Shown: positions 1-8,394 of the stretch, in pieces
Layout of the letters: the number at the start of each line of letters is the position of its first letter
Position numbering within the stretch: the first letter of the stretch is position 1
Source: Nostoc sp. TH1S01
Lineage (GTDB): Bacteria > Cyanobacteriota > Cyanobacteriia > Cyanobacteriales > Nostocaceae
Reading direction: 5' to 3'
DNA length: 64,000 nt
Assembly (NCBI GenBank): GCA_018993265.1
Contig: JAGKSW010000027.1
Span: forward strand, 30,286-94,285
Notes under the pieces: model-generated
The model's database searches: none
The model's input: the letters and a program-made list of their open reading frames with translations, nothing else
Told to the model about the DNA's origin: nothing
Made by a program: the position numbers and the translations under genes

Positions 1-778
1 TGATTTCTGCTTGCCCTTTGGGTGAGAGGACATAGACAATTAAATCTTGAGCAGCGTTGGCATTAATCATACCCAAACGAATGGGCAACATAAATTTCCG
101 TGATTGGTACGAAATTTGTAGCGGACGTAAAAACTGATAGCCAGATTCTTCAAATTTATCGAGGTTGACTTTCGCAACAAAAAATTTCATCCCAGAGCGC
201 ACATAAGGTTTAAGTAGCTGTTGCGCTCCTCTGGGAATTTTGTAACCGTTGCGATTTAGCCAAGTTTCCAGTCCGCCGGATTCTTTAGCACTTAAAATTA
301 CAATGTCATATTCACCAACGTTGAAACGTGCTTCGACGGTTACACCTAAATCACTCGCACTACCTCTAGCTGCTCCGACTCTAGCACTAGTTGCGGGTGC
401 GGGTACGGCTTCGTTAAGTACCCTGTCATATTCAACGCAAGGGTCAGAGTCAAAGTATTCTACCAAGCGCGGTGCGCTAAAGGCATCTAAACGTTCGACA
501 ATCTTGGGTGGAGCAACACGGACTTGTTCTTTTTTTATGACTGTGGGTACAGGTACAACCATTGCAAAATCTTTGACTTCGCCTTTGAAGTCATTGGCCA
601 TAGTCAAAACGGTGCGATCGCCATCCCGCGCCAAAATAACTTGAGATGCTTGGTTGTATAATTTACTATCGGCTTTGGCGACATAAAATCCACAAAATGC
701 CCAAGCTGTGGGGGCAAAGCATAGTACAGCCAATACAGTAATTAATAATGAAGAAATTACTATTTTAAATTGCTTCAT
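1..778 (-). CDS. DUF2330 domain-containing exported protein (3' end outside window)
   Basis: The reading frame starts at ATG 776-778 and stays open through position 1, giving 259 visible residues, so the C-terminus is missing. Residues 1-27 form a signal peptide (basic start, hydrophobic core, AWA|F cleavage site). The mature start FCGFYVAKAD, followed by repeated VVPVPT-like strands, matches my memory of DUF2330 proteins, which have no known reaction. The protein should lie outside the cytoplasmic membrane. The RnfD/NqrB-like gene lies upstream in the minus direction (its start at 1637, its stop at 825), separated by 46 bp of heptad repeats, and the two are likely co-transcribed. Family call is from recognition of the N-terminal motif; function unknown. 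Confidence 0.8.
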   Translation of the reverse strand, partial: MKQFKIVISSLLITVLAVLCFAPTAWAFCGFYVAKADSKLYNQASQVILARDGDRTVLTMANDFKGEVKDFAMVVPVPTVIKKEQVRVAPPKIVERLDAFSAPRLVEYFDSDPCVEYDRVLNEAVPAPATSARVGAARGSASDLGVTVEARFNVGEYDIVILSAKESGGLETWLNRNGYKIPRGAQQLLKPYVRSGMKFFVAKVNLDKFEESGYQFLRPLQISYQSRKFMLPIRLGMINANAAQDLIVYVLSPKGQAEI

Positions 779-794
779 TTTATACCTCTAAATT

Positions 795-822
795 AGGGAG
801 TGGGGAGTAGGGAATAGGGAGT
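795..822. repeat. STRR heptad repeat tract (RGGGAGT)x4
   Basis: Four consecutive 7-bp units (AGGGAGT, GGGGAGT, AGGGAAT, AGGGAGT) lie immediately beyond the stop codon of the RnfD-like gene. Degenerate heptad tracts of this kind recur throughout the window and are typical of Nostocales genomes. Confidence 0.8.
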
Positions 823-824
823 AG

Positions 825-1637
825 TTAATTCTCTTGCGTCCTAATGTTCTCGAACCAAGAAAATCTGGGAGATGACCAGAGCCAATCAATCGCAATGGTC
901 AATGGTGCAAGGGCAAACAATGACCAAAACACGGCTGTGGAAATGAAGAAATTATTTCGCAGGATAAAAGTTAAGCTGGCAATGCAGATAGCCCAAACTA
1001 CCCGCCCAATTTTGGCGTTGGGAATTGAGCGCGGATCTGTCACCATAAATAAGGCAAACAGCAGCAAAGACCCACTCATTAAGCGATGCCAATATACATC
1101 CCAAGTCCAACCCAACCAAAGGTTGCGTATGGCTTCTAACAAAGAGTAGGAACCTAAAAAAGCTGCCGTGGTATCCCAACGACCAATGCGTTGTAGAATC
1201 AAACCGCCAGTACCAGCAAATAACAGCCCATACCACCATTCTTCGCCCCACTGTCCGGGAGATACCCAAGCATCGGAGGTGAGGGTTAAGGCGGTGATAA
1301 TGCCAAAATTGGCTGGATTGAAGAAATGTTTCTCGCCGACTTTGAAGCAAAATTTACTGGCGATCGCACTCACTCCTGCTAACATCATTGTTGTCCAATG
1401 GTCAGCCCGTAAGAGCAAACTAAGTCCCAGGGAAGTAATCAAGGCACTACGCAGATTTAGCTTTTGTTCTGGCTCTTGGCTATTGAGCTTTGACAATATC
1501 CACTGCGTTAATAAGCAAGATGCGATCGCTACACCAATCAATTCTGGGTGCAGTGTCCAGTCCCTTGTACCAATTCCCAAGGCCAAAAATGAACCGAGAA
1601 ATAGAATTTGATAGTCTCGTATATCTTTTAGCAACAT
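825..1637 (-). CDS. RnfD/NqrB-like integral membrane protein
   Basis: This 270-residue protein is almost entirely hydrophobic, with about eight to nine predicted membrane segments. NPANFG near residue 107 and TDPRSIPNAKIGR near residue 200 resemble the conserved segments of RnfD/NqrB, the flavin-bearing membrane subunits of Rnf and Na+-NQR complexes. No other rnf or nqr subunit is visible here, so a complete complex cannot be claimed; it may be a stand-alone paralogue. It precedes the DUF2330 gene on the same strand. Family assignment is fairly secure, redox role is inference. Confidence 0.75.
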   Translation of the reverse strand: MLLKDIRDYQILFLGSFLALGIGTRDWTLHPELIGVAIASCLLTQWILSKLNSQEPEQKLNLRSALITSLGLSLLLRADHWTTMMLAGVSAIASKFCFKVGEKHFFNPANFGIITALTLTSDAWVSPGQWGEEWWYGLLFAGTGGLILQRIGRWDTTAAFLGSYSLLEAIRNLWLGWTWDVYWHRLMSGSLLLFALFMVTDPRSIPNAKIGRVVWAICIASLTFILRNNFFISTAVFWSLFALAPLTIAIDWLWSSPRFSWFENIRTQEN

Positions 1638-1781
1638 TACCCATGTATTCAGGGATTACCCGTAGATTTTTCACCAATCTAGTCGAGTAAAAGCTGAAAT
1701 ACTATTGCTGTTACAGATTTTGTTACAAACAAGAAGCGGTGGAGAGTGGGTGTAAGTTTTATTAACGAACCTAACCCCCAG

Positions 1782-2020
1782 CCCCTTCCCTACGAGCTAC
1801 TGTGTACACACAAGTCGAAAATTTTCATGTTCAAGCCATTCCCGCCTAGAACTAAAGTTCCAGGCTCATAGCCAAAGTCTACTGAAGTAGACTGGAATCA
1901 ATTTCTCTTTGAGTCCTCTTGAGAGGACTTGCGCTATGAGACTCGGAATAAATTCCGAGGCGGGACAGATGCGTTCAAACCAGATTTGTGTGTACACCGT
2001 AGTTTCTCCGGGGGAAGGGG
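1782..2020. repeat. Three-level nested palindromic element
   Basis: Three inverted repeats enclose each other. The outermost is CCCCTTCCC (1782-1790) with GGGAAGGGG (2012-2020). Inside is CTACTGTGTACACACAA (1797-1813) with its complement, one mismatch, at 1986-2002. The innermost is CCCGCCT (1841-1847) with AGGCGGG (1958-1964). The pattern suggests successive insertions of small elements into one another. No coding capacity is seen. Confidence 0.7.
1841..1964. repeat. Multi-hairpin interspersed repeat, copy 1
   Basis: Closed by CCCGCCT/AGGCGGG, the element holds a GAACT/AGTTC hairpin, an inner stem CTCATAGC/GCTATGAG, two hairpins within that stem (AGTCTACTGAAGTAGACT and AGTCCTCTTGAGAGGACT), and a last hairpin CTCGGAAT/ATTCCGAG. 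The pairing is near perfect although the stem sequences differ from those of the second copy at 8274-8394, so the fold appears conserved more than the bases. I recall similar repeats as frequent between Nostoc genes; no name is claimed. Confidence 0.7.
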
Positions 2021-2095
2021 CGCAAGAATCAAAGCTTCTCCCCGTAACGGGGAGAGGTTTGGAGAGGGGACTGAAAAACTAAGTTGAACATCACT

Positions 2096-3166
2096 TTACT
2101 TACGTTTTGGTTGTATATTTCCCCAAATGTTGACTCTGCCGTCAAAACCGCCACTAGCTAACAGTCTGCCATCGGGACTAAAAGCGATCGCGCTGACCCA
2201 ATCACTATGACCGTATAGTGTACTTAATAACTCGCTTGTAGTTAAATCCCACAATTTAATACCATCTCTGCCGGCACTGGCTAAGATTTGACCATTGGGG
2301 TTAACAGCGATCGCATTTACCCAGTTATTATGTCCTTTGAGGATACGGATCAGGCTTCTTGATTGCAGATTCCAGAGTTTAATGGTGCGATCGCGGCTGG
2401 CACTAATTAAAGTTGTACCATCTGGTGTAAAAGCTACAGCATTCACGGCTTGGGAATGTGCGGAAAATGACCGAATTAACTTACCACTCTGCAAGTCCCA
2501 AAGCTTGATTTCGCCTTTATTGTCGCCACTAGCCACTGTTTGACCATCAGGGCTAATTGCTACTGTATAAATTGATTCACTAACCTTGACTAAAGTTGCT
2601 AATGGGCGTTGCTGTAACAAATCCCATACGCGAATTCCGTCTAAAGCACCACTAACCAGAACTTTACTATCAGGAGAGATGGCTAAAGATAAGACGTTGC
2701 TGGTGTGTCCGACAAAGGAACGACGAAATTTATTATTTTTAAGATTCCAAATATTAATTGTGTGATCAGTACTACAACTGACTAGAGTTTGACCATCTGG
2801 CGCAATCACTAAGGATTCTACAGAGGTTTTGTGTGCTTTACTATTCGCCAACTTTTTGCCAGTTAAAGGATTCCACAGGCGAATTGCACCTTCATTTTCT
2901 GCACCGCCACTGGCGAGAATTTTACCATCGGGACTAAAAGCTAGAGATTTCACAGTTCCAGCATGTCCCACCAAACTGTAAATGAGGCGGAAATTGGCAA
3001 AATTAGTTTGAGATAGGGAATCTGGTGTTTGAGCGATCGCAGCATGAGCAGTATAAATATCTAAACTTTGCCAAATAGTTACTGGCAGAGTCAATGCTGC
3101 CATAAAAGCCAAGAAAATATACGGGCGCAGCAAAAGGCTGCTCCCCATTTTTCCCTCACTCCTCAC
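2096..3166 (-). CDS. WD40 repeat protein, seven-bladed propeller
   Basis: The 356-residue product has a hydrophobic segment at about residues 11-29 (signal peptide or anchor) followed by seven WD40 repeats from about residue 60 to the end. Each repeat carries the GH/AH...SPDG...LASG...I.LWDL pattern, so the protein should close as one propeller with no other domain. WD40 propellers are binding platforms with no catalysis of their own; the partner is unknown. The anchor suggests it acts at or outside the membrane. An alternative start is M7, since the first residues (MRSEGK) are not diagnostic. Confidence 0.85.
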   Translation of the reverse strand: MRSEGKMGSSLLLRPYIFLAFMAALTLPVTIWQSLDIYTAHAAIAQTPDSLSQTNFANFRLIYSLVGHAGTVKSLAFSPDGKILASGGAENEGAIRLWNPLTGKKLANSKAHKTSVESLVIAPDGQTLVSCSTDHTINIWNLKNNKFRRSFVGHTSNVLSLAISPDSKVLVSGALDGIRVWDLLQQRPLATLVKVSESIYTVAISPDGQTVASGDNKGEIKLWDLQSGKLIRSFSAHSQAVNAVAFTPDGTTLISASRDRTIKLWNLQSRSLIRILKGHNNWVNAIAVNPNGQILASAGRDGIKLWDLTTSELLSTLYGHSDWVSAIAFSPDGRLLASGGFDGRVNIWGNIQPKRK

Positions 3167-3228
3167 AAATTTTTCCTCACTGTTTAAATAGTCAAGTCAA
3201 TTTACTTCACATTTGTGACTCAACACTA

Positions 3229-3546
3229 TTAACGGGGGGGTTTTTTCTTTGCAACAGTTAGTATCGGTAGCGTGGGACTAGACGAACGGGAAGGTAAGTA
3301 ATGTTGTACCACAGGTTCCTCCGGTATGGGGCGATGCTGCTGCATTCGCCACAACTTAAAGGCGAGACTGATACCTGCGGTTCCCAACCCAACGGCTAAC
3401 AATGACCAACTATCATCAAATCCACCAATCACAGCATCTACTACGCCCATCGTTATCAAGATACTGATAATTGGCTCTTTTCTGTAGGCTGATTTCAAAA
3501 AACGAGGTAATGCAGCATTCATCACAGCTTGGTTTATCCAAATCAC
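3229..3546 (-). CDS. Small conserved membrane protein, function unknown
   Basis: The ORF codes for 105 residues. Residues 25-65 contain one or two hydrophobic stretches separated by GGFDDSW, followed by a polar C-terminal tail (about 70-105) rich in Pro, Ser and Lys. I recognise no domain. It lies 62 bp downstream of the WD40 gene on the same strand, and reading to the final KKKPPR is uninterrupted. I accept it as a gene because of its membrane-protein-like composition and the lack of a competing frame, but it could be lineage-specific. Confidence 0.55.
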   Translation of the reverse strand: MIWINQAVMNAALPRFLKSAYRKEPIISILITMGVVDAVIGGFDDSWSLLAVGLGTAGISLAFKLWRMQQHRPIPEEPVVQHYLPSRSSSPTLPILTVAKKKPPR

Positions 3547-3977
3547 CTTTGTGTAAGTTTACCGAGAATACCTCACCACACGTTGTCTTTTATAAAAAAG
3601 ACATCTAAATATTATAATTTTGATCAGTAGGTGAGGAAGTATAACAATTTGCCTTCTTGCATATTTGCAAGCCTACAAAGATATAGACAGCAAATTCTGC
3701 CAGATAGTTCTCTAAAAGGGGAACAGGGAATAGGGAACAGGGACTGTCTCTGACGGGACATTTAAGCTCTCCTTTGCAACTCTTCGTCCGAGGTGGAGAA
3801 CTCAAACCCTGTTCGATGGGGAGCAGTAACAAACTAAATTTTCTGTTGCCTGTTGCCCGTTCCCTGTTCCCTCTCCCGCAGGGAGTTTATAAAGTTTTAA
3901 CCAGCCGACCATGCCAGCTGGTTAAACCTGTTCTACTTACTAGCTTACATCTAGAAAGCTTTTGCTTTTGGATGGCA
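3547..3977. other. Intergenic region with inverted heptad repeats
   Basis: No convincing gene. A purine heptad tract (GGGAACAGGGAATAGGG type) at about 3719-3742 is answered by a pyrimidine tract of similar units at about 3847-3873, forming a long imperfect inverted repeat. The two short ORFs here simply run through these repeats. Confidence 0.5.
3896..3926 (-). terminator. Candidate terminator of the Hli gene
   Basis: TTTAACCAGC (3896-3905) pairs perfectly with GCTGGTTAAA (3917-3926) across an 11-nt loop. It lies 51 bp past the stop of the Hli gene; on the minus strand an A/T-rich stretch follows, not a clean T run, so strength is uncertain. Confidence 0.45.
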
Positions 3978-4148
3978 CTACTTGAGACCAAGCCAAGATA
4001 GCACACCTTGATTGGTGACATATTCAATGATCACCATCAAGCCAAAGCCAATCATCGCCGCCCGACCATTGAGACGTTCGGCATATTCATTAAAGCCAAA
4101 TTTTGGTTCTTCTAGCTTGGGGGTAACTGTGGGTTGTGGTTGTGTCAT
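3978..4148 (-). CDS. High-light-inducible one-helix protein (Hli/SCP/HLIP)
   Basis: This 56-residue protein has a polar N-terminus and the signature FGFNEYAERLNGRAAMIGF in its second half, followed by one hydrophobic helix and a short tail ending in LSWLGLK. This is the chlorophyll a/b-binding-like helix of cyanobacterial Hlips, which bind chlorophyll and carotenoid in thylakoid membranes and protect photosystem assembly under excess light. I chose the ATG at 4146-4148 (MTQPQ) over an upstream start that would add eight unrelated residues. It is monocistronic, with a hairpin downstream. Stress induction is typical of the family, but no operator is visible. Confidence 0.9.
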   Translation of the reverse strand: MTQPQPTVTPKLEEPKFGFNEYAERLNGRAAMIGFGLMVIIEYVTNQGVLSWLGLK

Positions 4149-4462
4149 GTTCAAAAAACCTCTTTTCGGCAAACGGGACTTAACAGTAATAACGTTGAAT
4201 TCGGACTTTTGTAAGGTTTGAGCCAGAAAACTAGAGAACTCTAGTAGCAGCCTCTTAAATGTAGCTGTGCAACGGCTCTTTTAACAATTTGTAATTATTA
4301 TTTATATATTGTAGTCAACTATGGCAATAGTCAAGGGTAAGACTTTTTAGCTTTGTTACCGTGGAAGGGAAAACTAAGGTTGTAGATAGCTATATCTAAT
4401 ACGGAACTGTCAGCGTGAGACTGGCAGGCTAAATTAAACCAAAAATTCATCAGAGGCGTTAT
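4149..4462. promoter_or_regulatory. Divergent intergenic region between hli and ald
   Basis: The two genes are transcribed away from each other, so promoters for both must lie here. The stretch is A/T-rich around 4280-4320. I could not pick out a specific operator or riboswitch. Confidence 0.3.
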
Positions 4463-5554
4463 ATGGAAATTGGCGTTCCCAAAGAAACGAAAGACCAAGA
4501 GTTTCGAGTAGGTTTGAGTCCTTCTAGTGTCAGAGTGCTGCACGAAAATGGTCATAGCATATTTGTCCAGACACAAGCAGGTCATGGTGCTGGTTTTACT
4601 GATGCAGACTACATTAATGCTGGTGCGGAAATTGTCCCGACCGCCGAAGCCGCTTGGAATCGGGAATTAGTCGTTAAAGTCAAAGAACCATTATCTAGCG
4701 AATATAAATTTTTGCAAAAAGGGCAAATATTATTTACATATTTGCATTTGGCAGCCGATCGCAAATTAACCGAACATCTGATTGATTGTGGCACTTGTGC
4801 GATCGCCTACGAAACTGTCGAACAACCCGGCCCTAACAGACTACCTCTACTCACACCTATGAGTGTCATCGCTGGGCGGCTATCAGTGCAATTTGGCGCG
4901 AGATTTCTCGAACGTCAGCAAGGCGGTAGAGGAGTCCTTTTAGGTGGTGTTCCTGGCGTTAGACCCGGTAAAGTTGTGATTTTAGGTGGCGGTGTAGTCG
5001 GCACAGAAGCAGCGAAAATTGCTGTGGGGATGGGTGCGGCTGTGCAGATTTTAGATGTAAATGTCGAGCGTTTATCTTATTTAGAAACCTTGTTTGGTTC
5101 TAGAGTGGAATTACTTTATAGCAACTCTGCTCATATAGAAACTGCCGTTAAAGAAGCTGACTTACTAATCGGTGCTGTTTTAGTCTTGGGACGCAGAGCG
5201 CCAATTTTAGTATCCCGCGAATTAGTCAAACAAATGCAGCCTGGGTCAGTAATTGTAGATGTTGCGGTTGACCAAGGCGGTTGTGTGGAAACCTTACACG
5301 CCACCTCCCATACCAACCCCGTATACATTGAAGAAGGCGTAGTCCATTATGGCGTTCCCAATATGCCAGGTGCAGTACCTTGGACATCTGCTCAAGCCCT
5401 CAACAACAGCACATTACCATTCGTTGTCCAATTAGCAAATCTAGGCATCAAAGCCTTAGATGTTAACCCATCCTTAGCCAAAGGTGTCAATATCCAAAAT
5501 CATCGCCTTGTCCATCCAGCCGTGCAAGAAGTCTTTCCGGATTTGGTGAGTTAG
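4463..5554 (+). CDS. ald: Alanine dehydrogenase
   Basis: The 363-residue protein catalyses reversible NAD-dependent oxidative deamination of L-alanine to pyruvate and ammonium in the cytosol. The start [10 protein letters not shown], the GAGFTDADY segment, substrate-site Lys74 (KVKEP) and His95 (TYLHLA) match the family, as does the Rossmann loop [11 protein letters not shown] at about residue 175. An Asp in VDVAVDQGG corresponds to the catalytic Asp. Length is normal. It stands alone. In Nostocales the enzyme has been linked to nitrogen metabolism in heterocysts and filaments, but no NtcA site is evident here. Confidence 0.95.
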   Translation: MEIGVPKETKDQEFRVGLSPSSVRVLHENGHSIFVQTQAGHGAGFTDADYINAGAEIVPTAEAAWNRELVVKVKEPLSSEYKFLQKGQILFTYLHLAADRKLTEHLIDCGTCAIAYETVEQPGPNRLPLLTPMSVIAGRLSVQFGARFLERQQGGRGVLLGGVPGVRPGKVVILGGGVVGTEAAKIAVGMGAAVQILDVNVERLSYLETLFGSRVELLYSNSAHIETAVKEADLLIGAVLVLGRRAPILVSRELVKQMQPGSVIVDVAVDQGGCVETLHATSHTNPVYIEEGVVHYGVPNMPGAVPWTSAQALNNSTLPFVVQLANLGIKALDVNPSLAKGVNIQNHRLVHPAVQEVFPDLVS

Positions 5555-5658
5555 TCTCATATAACTGTGTATTAGCCGGAGATTTTTTGACATTTTGCCA
5601 AAATTGCAACTGACAACTCAGTGGTAACTTTAGCCTTAAGTTTTCTCAAAATTTCCCT

Positions 5659-5688
5659 TAATCCCTCCTCATCAATAAGGAGGGATTA
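5659..5688. terminator. Hairpin downstream of ald
   Basis: TAATCCCTCCT pairs with AAGGAGGGATTA across a short loop, forming an 11-bp stem about 105 bp past the ald stop codon. No T run follows, so it may be a repeat or processing site and not a classical terminator. Confidence 0.4.
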
Positions 5689-5721
5689 GACGGTGTAATC
5701 TACCACTCATAAGTTGCAACT

Positions 5722-6252
5722 TCAACTTGATGCAGAGCTACAAAAATTATTTAAGTAATTATAGAGTTCACGAAATAAAGGGCATTTTCTTTGAACTTCA
5801 TCTGGATTGATATAGCTTAATAACAGAGGTGTATGTAATCCTTTAGAAAAGCGTGTTGAACTACTATCAAACTCATCAAGAACACTTGAGTCAACTAGTG
5901 CTTGTGATAACTTTTCTTGACAGCAGTCTCTTTTAGGGTCGTACTCACTAAATGATTCTGGGTTATCAAAAGGAATATTTCTTTCTTTACTCAGCCACCA
6001 ACGCATACGCTCATGTCTACCTTTAAAATCGGGATGTTTTGCTACTGAATTACTCCAATCTGCAATAATCCAAGCTTCCAATTCAGGAGCAGCAAACCCA
6101 ACAAACTGATTTATATTGTTACAGTCTGGGATTGTTGATATTGCTGCTAAAATATTTTCTTTTTGCTGATTCGGATTGTGACAATCTAAATCATCAAAAA
6201 CTAATATCAAATTACACTTATTGGGTGTGTACTTTAAAGCATTAGGTAATTC
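5722..6252 (-). CDS. 5'-truncated DUF4276-like protein (probable remnant)
   Basis: The frame is open from a TGA at 6253-6255 to the stop at 5722; the first usable start is TTG at 6210 (162 residues). Near the N-terminus VFDDLDCHN carries an Asp-rich motif, and APELEAWIIADW is typical of DUF4276, a TOPRIM-like family often paired with an AAA ATPase. The usual first 60-80 residues, with a conserved Glu (EGxTE type), are absent. Directly upstream is a Walker A fragment of such an ATPase (6270-6449) in another frame, so the pair was probably joined by a deletion. I expect no function from the fragment. Family call moderate. Confidence 0.6.
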   Translation of the reverse strand, partial: ELPNALKYTPNKCNLILVFDDLDCHNPNQQKENILAAISTIPDCNNINQFVGFAAPELEAWIIADWSNSVAKHPDFKGRHERMRWWLSKERNIPFDNPESFSEYDPKRDCCQEKLSQALVDSSVLDEFDSSSTRFSKGLHTPLLLSYINPDEVQRKCPLFRELYNYLNNFCSSASS

Positions 6253-6269
6253 TCACTTAATTTGCTCAA

Positions 6270-6449
6270 TCAGACTTTAGGAATTGCAGTTAAGCTATCT
6301 TTTAAGAATTTTAAGCAACTAATATAATTACTTTTCCCTGAACCATTTGAACCTATAAATATGTTTAGATTTTCTAGATTAATCGCATCTTCTAATGACA
6401 AATTTTTATAGTTTTTAGTGACAATAAACTTCAGTAGTGGTTGATTCAT
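6270..6449 (-). pseudogene. N-terminal fragment of an AAA/OLD-like ATPase
   Basis: From ATG 6447-6449 the frame codes for 59 residues and ends in TGA at 6270. It contains LENLNIFIGSNGSGKSN, the P-loop (GSNGSGKS) near the N-terminus typical of RecF/OLD-type ATPases, preceded by a KNYKNLSLEDAI-like strand. The rest of the ATPase, including Q-loop, signature and Walker B, is missing. The next gene is a 5'-truncated DUF4276 protein, the usual partner of this ATPase class, so this is most likely what remains of a two-gene defence or DNA-processing module. Confidence 0.7.
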
Positions 6450-6749
6450 ATTAGATGTAATAAGAGTTTAGTAGTTTTCTAAATAGGACTTATGCAAAAA
6501 AACGCTCAAACTCTCATTTTTCTGTAAACTCTGTGTCTGGAGTGGTTTGATTTTCCGTAGCTTGTGCGTAAGCCCTGATAAATAGACACGACTTTTTCTA
6601 ATTCTACATATTTATTGCAGATGAGCATCGAATAATTTGTCACTTGGCAAATTTAGGAAAAAATTAATCTAGATGTAACCTTTTGAAATATTTCGACCAA
6701 GAGTCAAACGTTTATCCTAAAGACTGTGGTTTGCTAATGGAGAAAATTC
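6450..6749. other. Intergenic region upstream of cydA
   Basis: No gene is seen. AGGACTTATGCAAAAAA at about 6484 resembles the AGGAYTTACGCA ends of the element at 21086-21220 and may be a solo end. The cydA promoter should lie in the A/T-rich stretch 6590-6740, but no motif is clear. Confidence 0.35.
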
Positions 6750-8195
6750 GTGGAATTTTTATCCGATTCAGTGGTGCTATCACGGATGCAGTTTGCGCTG
6801 ACAGCGATTTTTCATATACTTTGGCCTGTTCTGACAACGGGAATGGGGATTTATCTTGTAATCGTTGAGGGACTATGGCTGAAAACTCGTAATCCTGATT
6901 ATTACCTTCATGCGCGGTTTTGGTCGAAGTTTTACGTCCTCAACTTTGGTATTGGGGTAGCTACGGGTATTCCAATGGAATTTCAGTTTGGGACTAACTG
7001 GGCTCCTTTCTCGGAAGCTGTGGGGAATTTTTTTGGCAGTGTGATTGGTTTTGAAGCTTCTTGGGCGTTTATGCTAGAAGCAGCTTTTTTAGGGATTATG
7101 TTATTTGGTTGGGAGCGCGTCAATCCTGCGGTTCACTATCTCTCGACAATTTTGGTGGCTGTGGGTGCGAACCTGTCAACTTTGTGGATTTTGACAGCAA
7201 ATTCTTGGATGCAAACACCAGCCGGCGGAGAGATGGTGAATGGCAAGTTTGTTGTCAATGATTACTTTCAGGCGATGTTCAATCCTTTTATGGCTAACAG
7301 TGTACTGCACATGTTTTTTGCCACGCTGGAGACTTCGCTGTTTGTTATTGGCGGAATTAGTGCTTGGTACATTTTGCAAAAACGCCATCCAGAGTTTTTT
7401 GCCAAGTCTTTAAAGATAGTTTTAGCAGCTGCGATCGCAGTTGCCCCATTACAAATATATATTGGTCACTTAAGTGGCGAACAAGTTTATCATTATCAAC
7501 CGACAAAACTCGCAGCAATGGAAGCACAGTGGGAAAGTACACCCGCCGGACAACCTGCTGACTGGAGTTTACTTGCGATACCTAACGAAAAGGCGCAGAA
7601 AAATGATTGGGAAATTACCATTCCCAACGCTTTGGGTTACATTCTGGAATTTAAGCAGAATCTCTCTGAACCTGTGCGTGGTTTGAAGGAATGGAAACCA
7701 GAGGATCGTCCCCATCTGGTAGGGTTGATTTACTACGCTTTTCGGGTGATGATTGCCATTGGCTTTTTCTTTGCTGGATTAATGCTGCTAACTACAGTGC
7801 AATGGTTACGTGGTAAACTTGCAGCCAAAAATATTACTCAGCAACGTTGGCTGATGTTGGCTTGGGTATTTGCCGCACCTTTAGGATACATCGCTGTGGA
7901 GTCAGGCTGGATTGTGCGCTGTGTGGGAAGACAGCCTTGGACACTTTACGGACAAATTCGCACAGTTGATTCAGCCTCGCGTTTACCTGCAAGTAACGTT
8001 TTAACTTCACTCACAGCTTTTGCCGTAGTTTACAGCTTATTATTTATCGCCGCGATGTATTTTGGTAGTCGCATCATTCGCCGCGGGCCAAATCTCGATT
8101 TACCAATTCCCGGTACAGAAATTACTAAACCTGCTGTAGATACAACCCCAGGTGAGTTTGTCCCAGATGAACGCCCTGTGGAAGCACAACAATAG
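6750..8195 (+). CDS. cydA: Cytochrome bd-type quinol oxidase subunit I
   Basis: The 481-residue membrane protein oxidises plastoquinol/quinol and passes electrons to O2. Haem ligands are at the expected sites: His22 (LTAIFHILWP) and His187 (NSVLHMFFAT); the acidic residues Glu102 and Glu110 of the haem/proton region are present. The GRQPW motif is intact in VRCVGRQPWTLYG. The Q loop is short, as in cyanide-insensitive-type bd oxidases, and the C-terminal tail after RRGPNLDLP is polar. The ATG at 6750 starts the family-typical N-terminus. cydB follows 283 bp later, an unusually long gap holding a structured repeat. Confidence 0.95.
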   Translation: MEFLSDSVVLSRMQFALTAIFHILWPVLTTGMGIYLVIVEGLWLKTRNPDYYLHARFWSKFYVLNFGIGVATGIPMEFQFGTNWAPFSEAVGNFFGSVIGFEASWAFMLEAAFLGIMLFGWERVNPAVHYLSTILVAVGANLSTLWILTANSWMQTPAGGEMVNGKFVVNDYFQAMFNPFMANSVLHMFFATLETSLFVIGGISAWYILQKRHPEFFAKSLKIVLAAAIAVAPLQIYIGHLSGEQVYHYQPTKLAAMEAQWESTPAGQPADWSLLAIPNEKAQKNDWEITIPNALGYILEFKQNLSEPVRGLKEWKPEDRPHLVGLIYYAFRVMIAIGFFFAGLMLLTTVQWLRGKLAAKNITQQRWLMLAWVFAAPLGYIAVESGWIVRCVGRQPWTLYGQIRTVDSASRLPASNVLTSLTAFAVVYSLLFIAAMYFGSRIIRRGPNLDLPIPGTEITKPAVDTTPGEFVPDERPVEAQQ

Positions 8196-8273
8196 AAAGT
8201 CTAAAGTGTGAAGTCTGAAATGGGTTGTAATGAAGTGCAGTAGTGTCAACTTAACTCATAACTCATGTCCTGC

Positions 8274-8394
8274 AAGGAACTCAAGTTCCTTGCTCATAGC
8301 AAAAGTCATCTGAAGATGACTAAACATAGCCAAAATTTTTTAGTCTACTTGAGTAAACTTCAGCTATTAGCCTTGAACTTAAGTTCAAGGCGGG
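8274..8394. repeat. Multi-hairpin interspersed repeat, copy 2, between cydA and cydB
   Basis: Four hairpins follow one another: AAGGAACT/AGTTCCTT, AGTCATC/GATGACT, AGTCTAC/GTAAACT (one mismatch) and CCTTGAACTT/AAGTTCAAGG. GCTCATAGC and GCTATTAGC bracket the two middle hairpins as a near-complementary closing stem, and GGCGGG ends the element. The order and spacing match copy 1 at 1841-1964, but the outer CCCGCC strand is missing here. Confidence 0.7.

Noticed and set aside
952..1611. Alternative frames within the RnfD-like gene on both strands
   Set aside because: They lie wholly inside a gene with a clear membrane-protein frame and family motifs.
3605..4001. Two overlapping short ORFs on opposite strands (3605-3832 and 3774-4001)
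   Set aside because: Both run through heptad repeats, show no domain, and one overlaps the end of the Hli gene.
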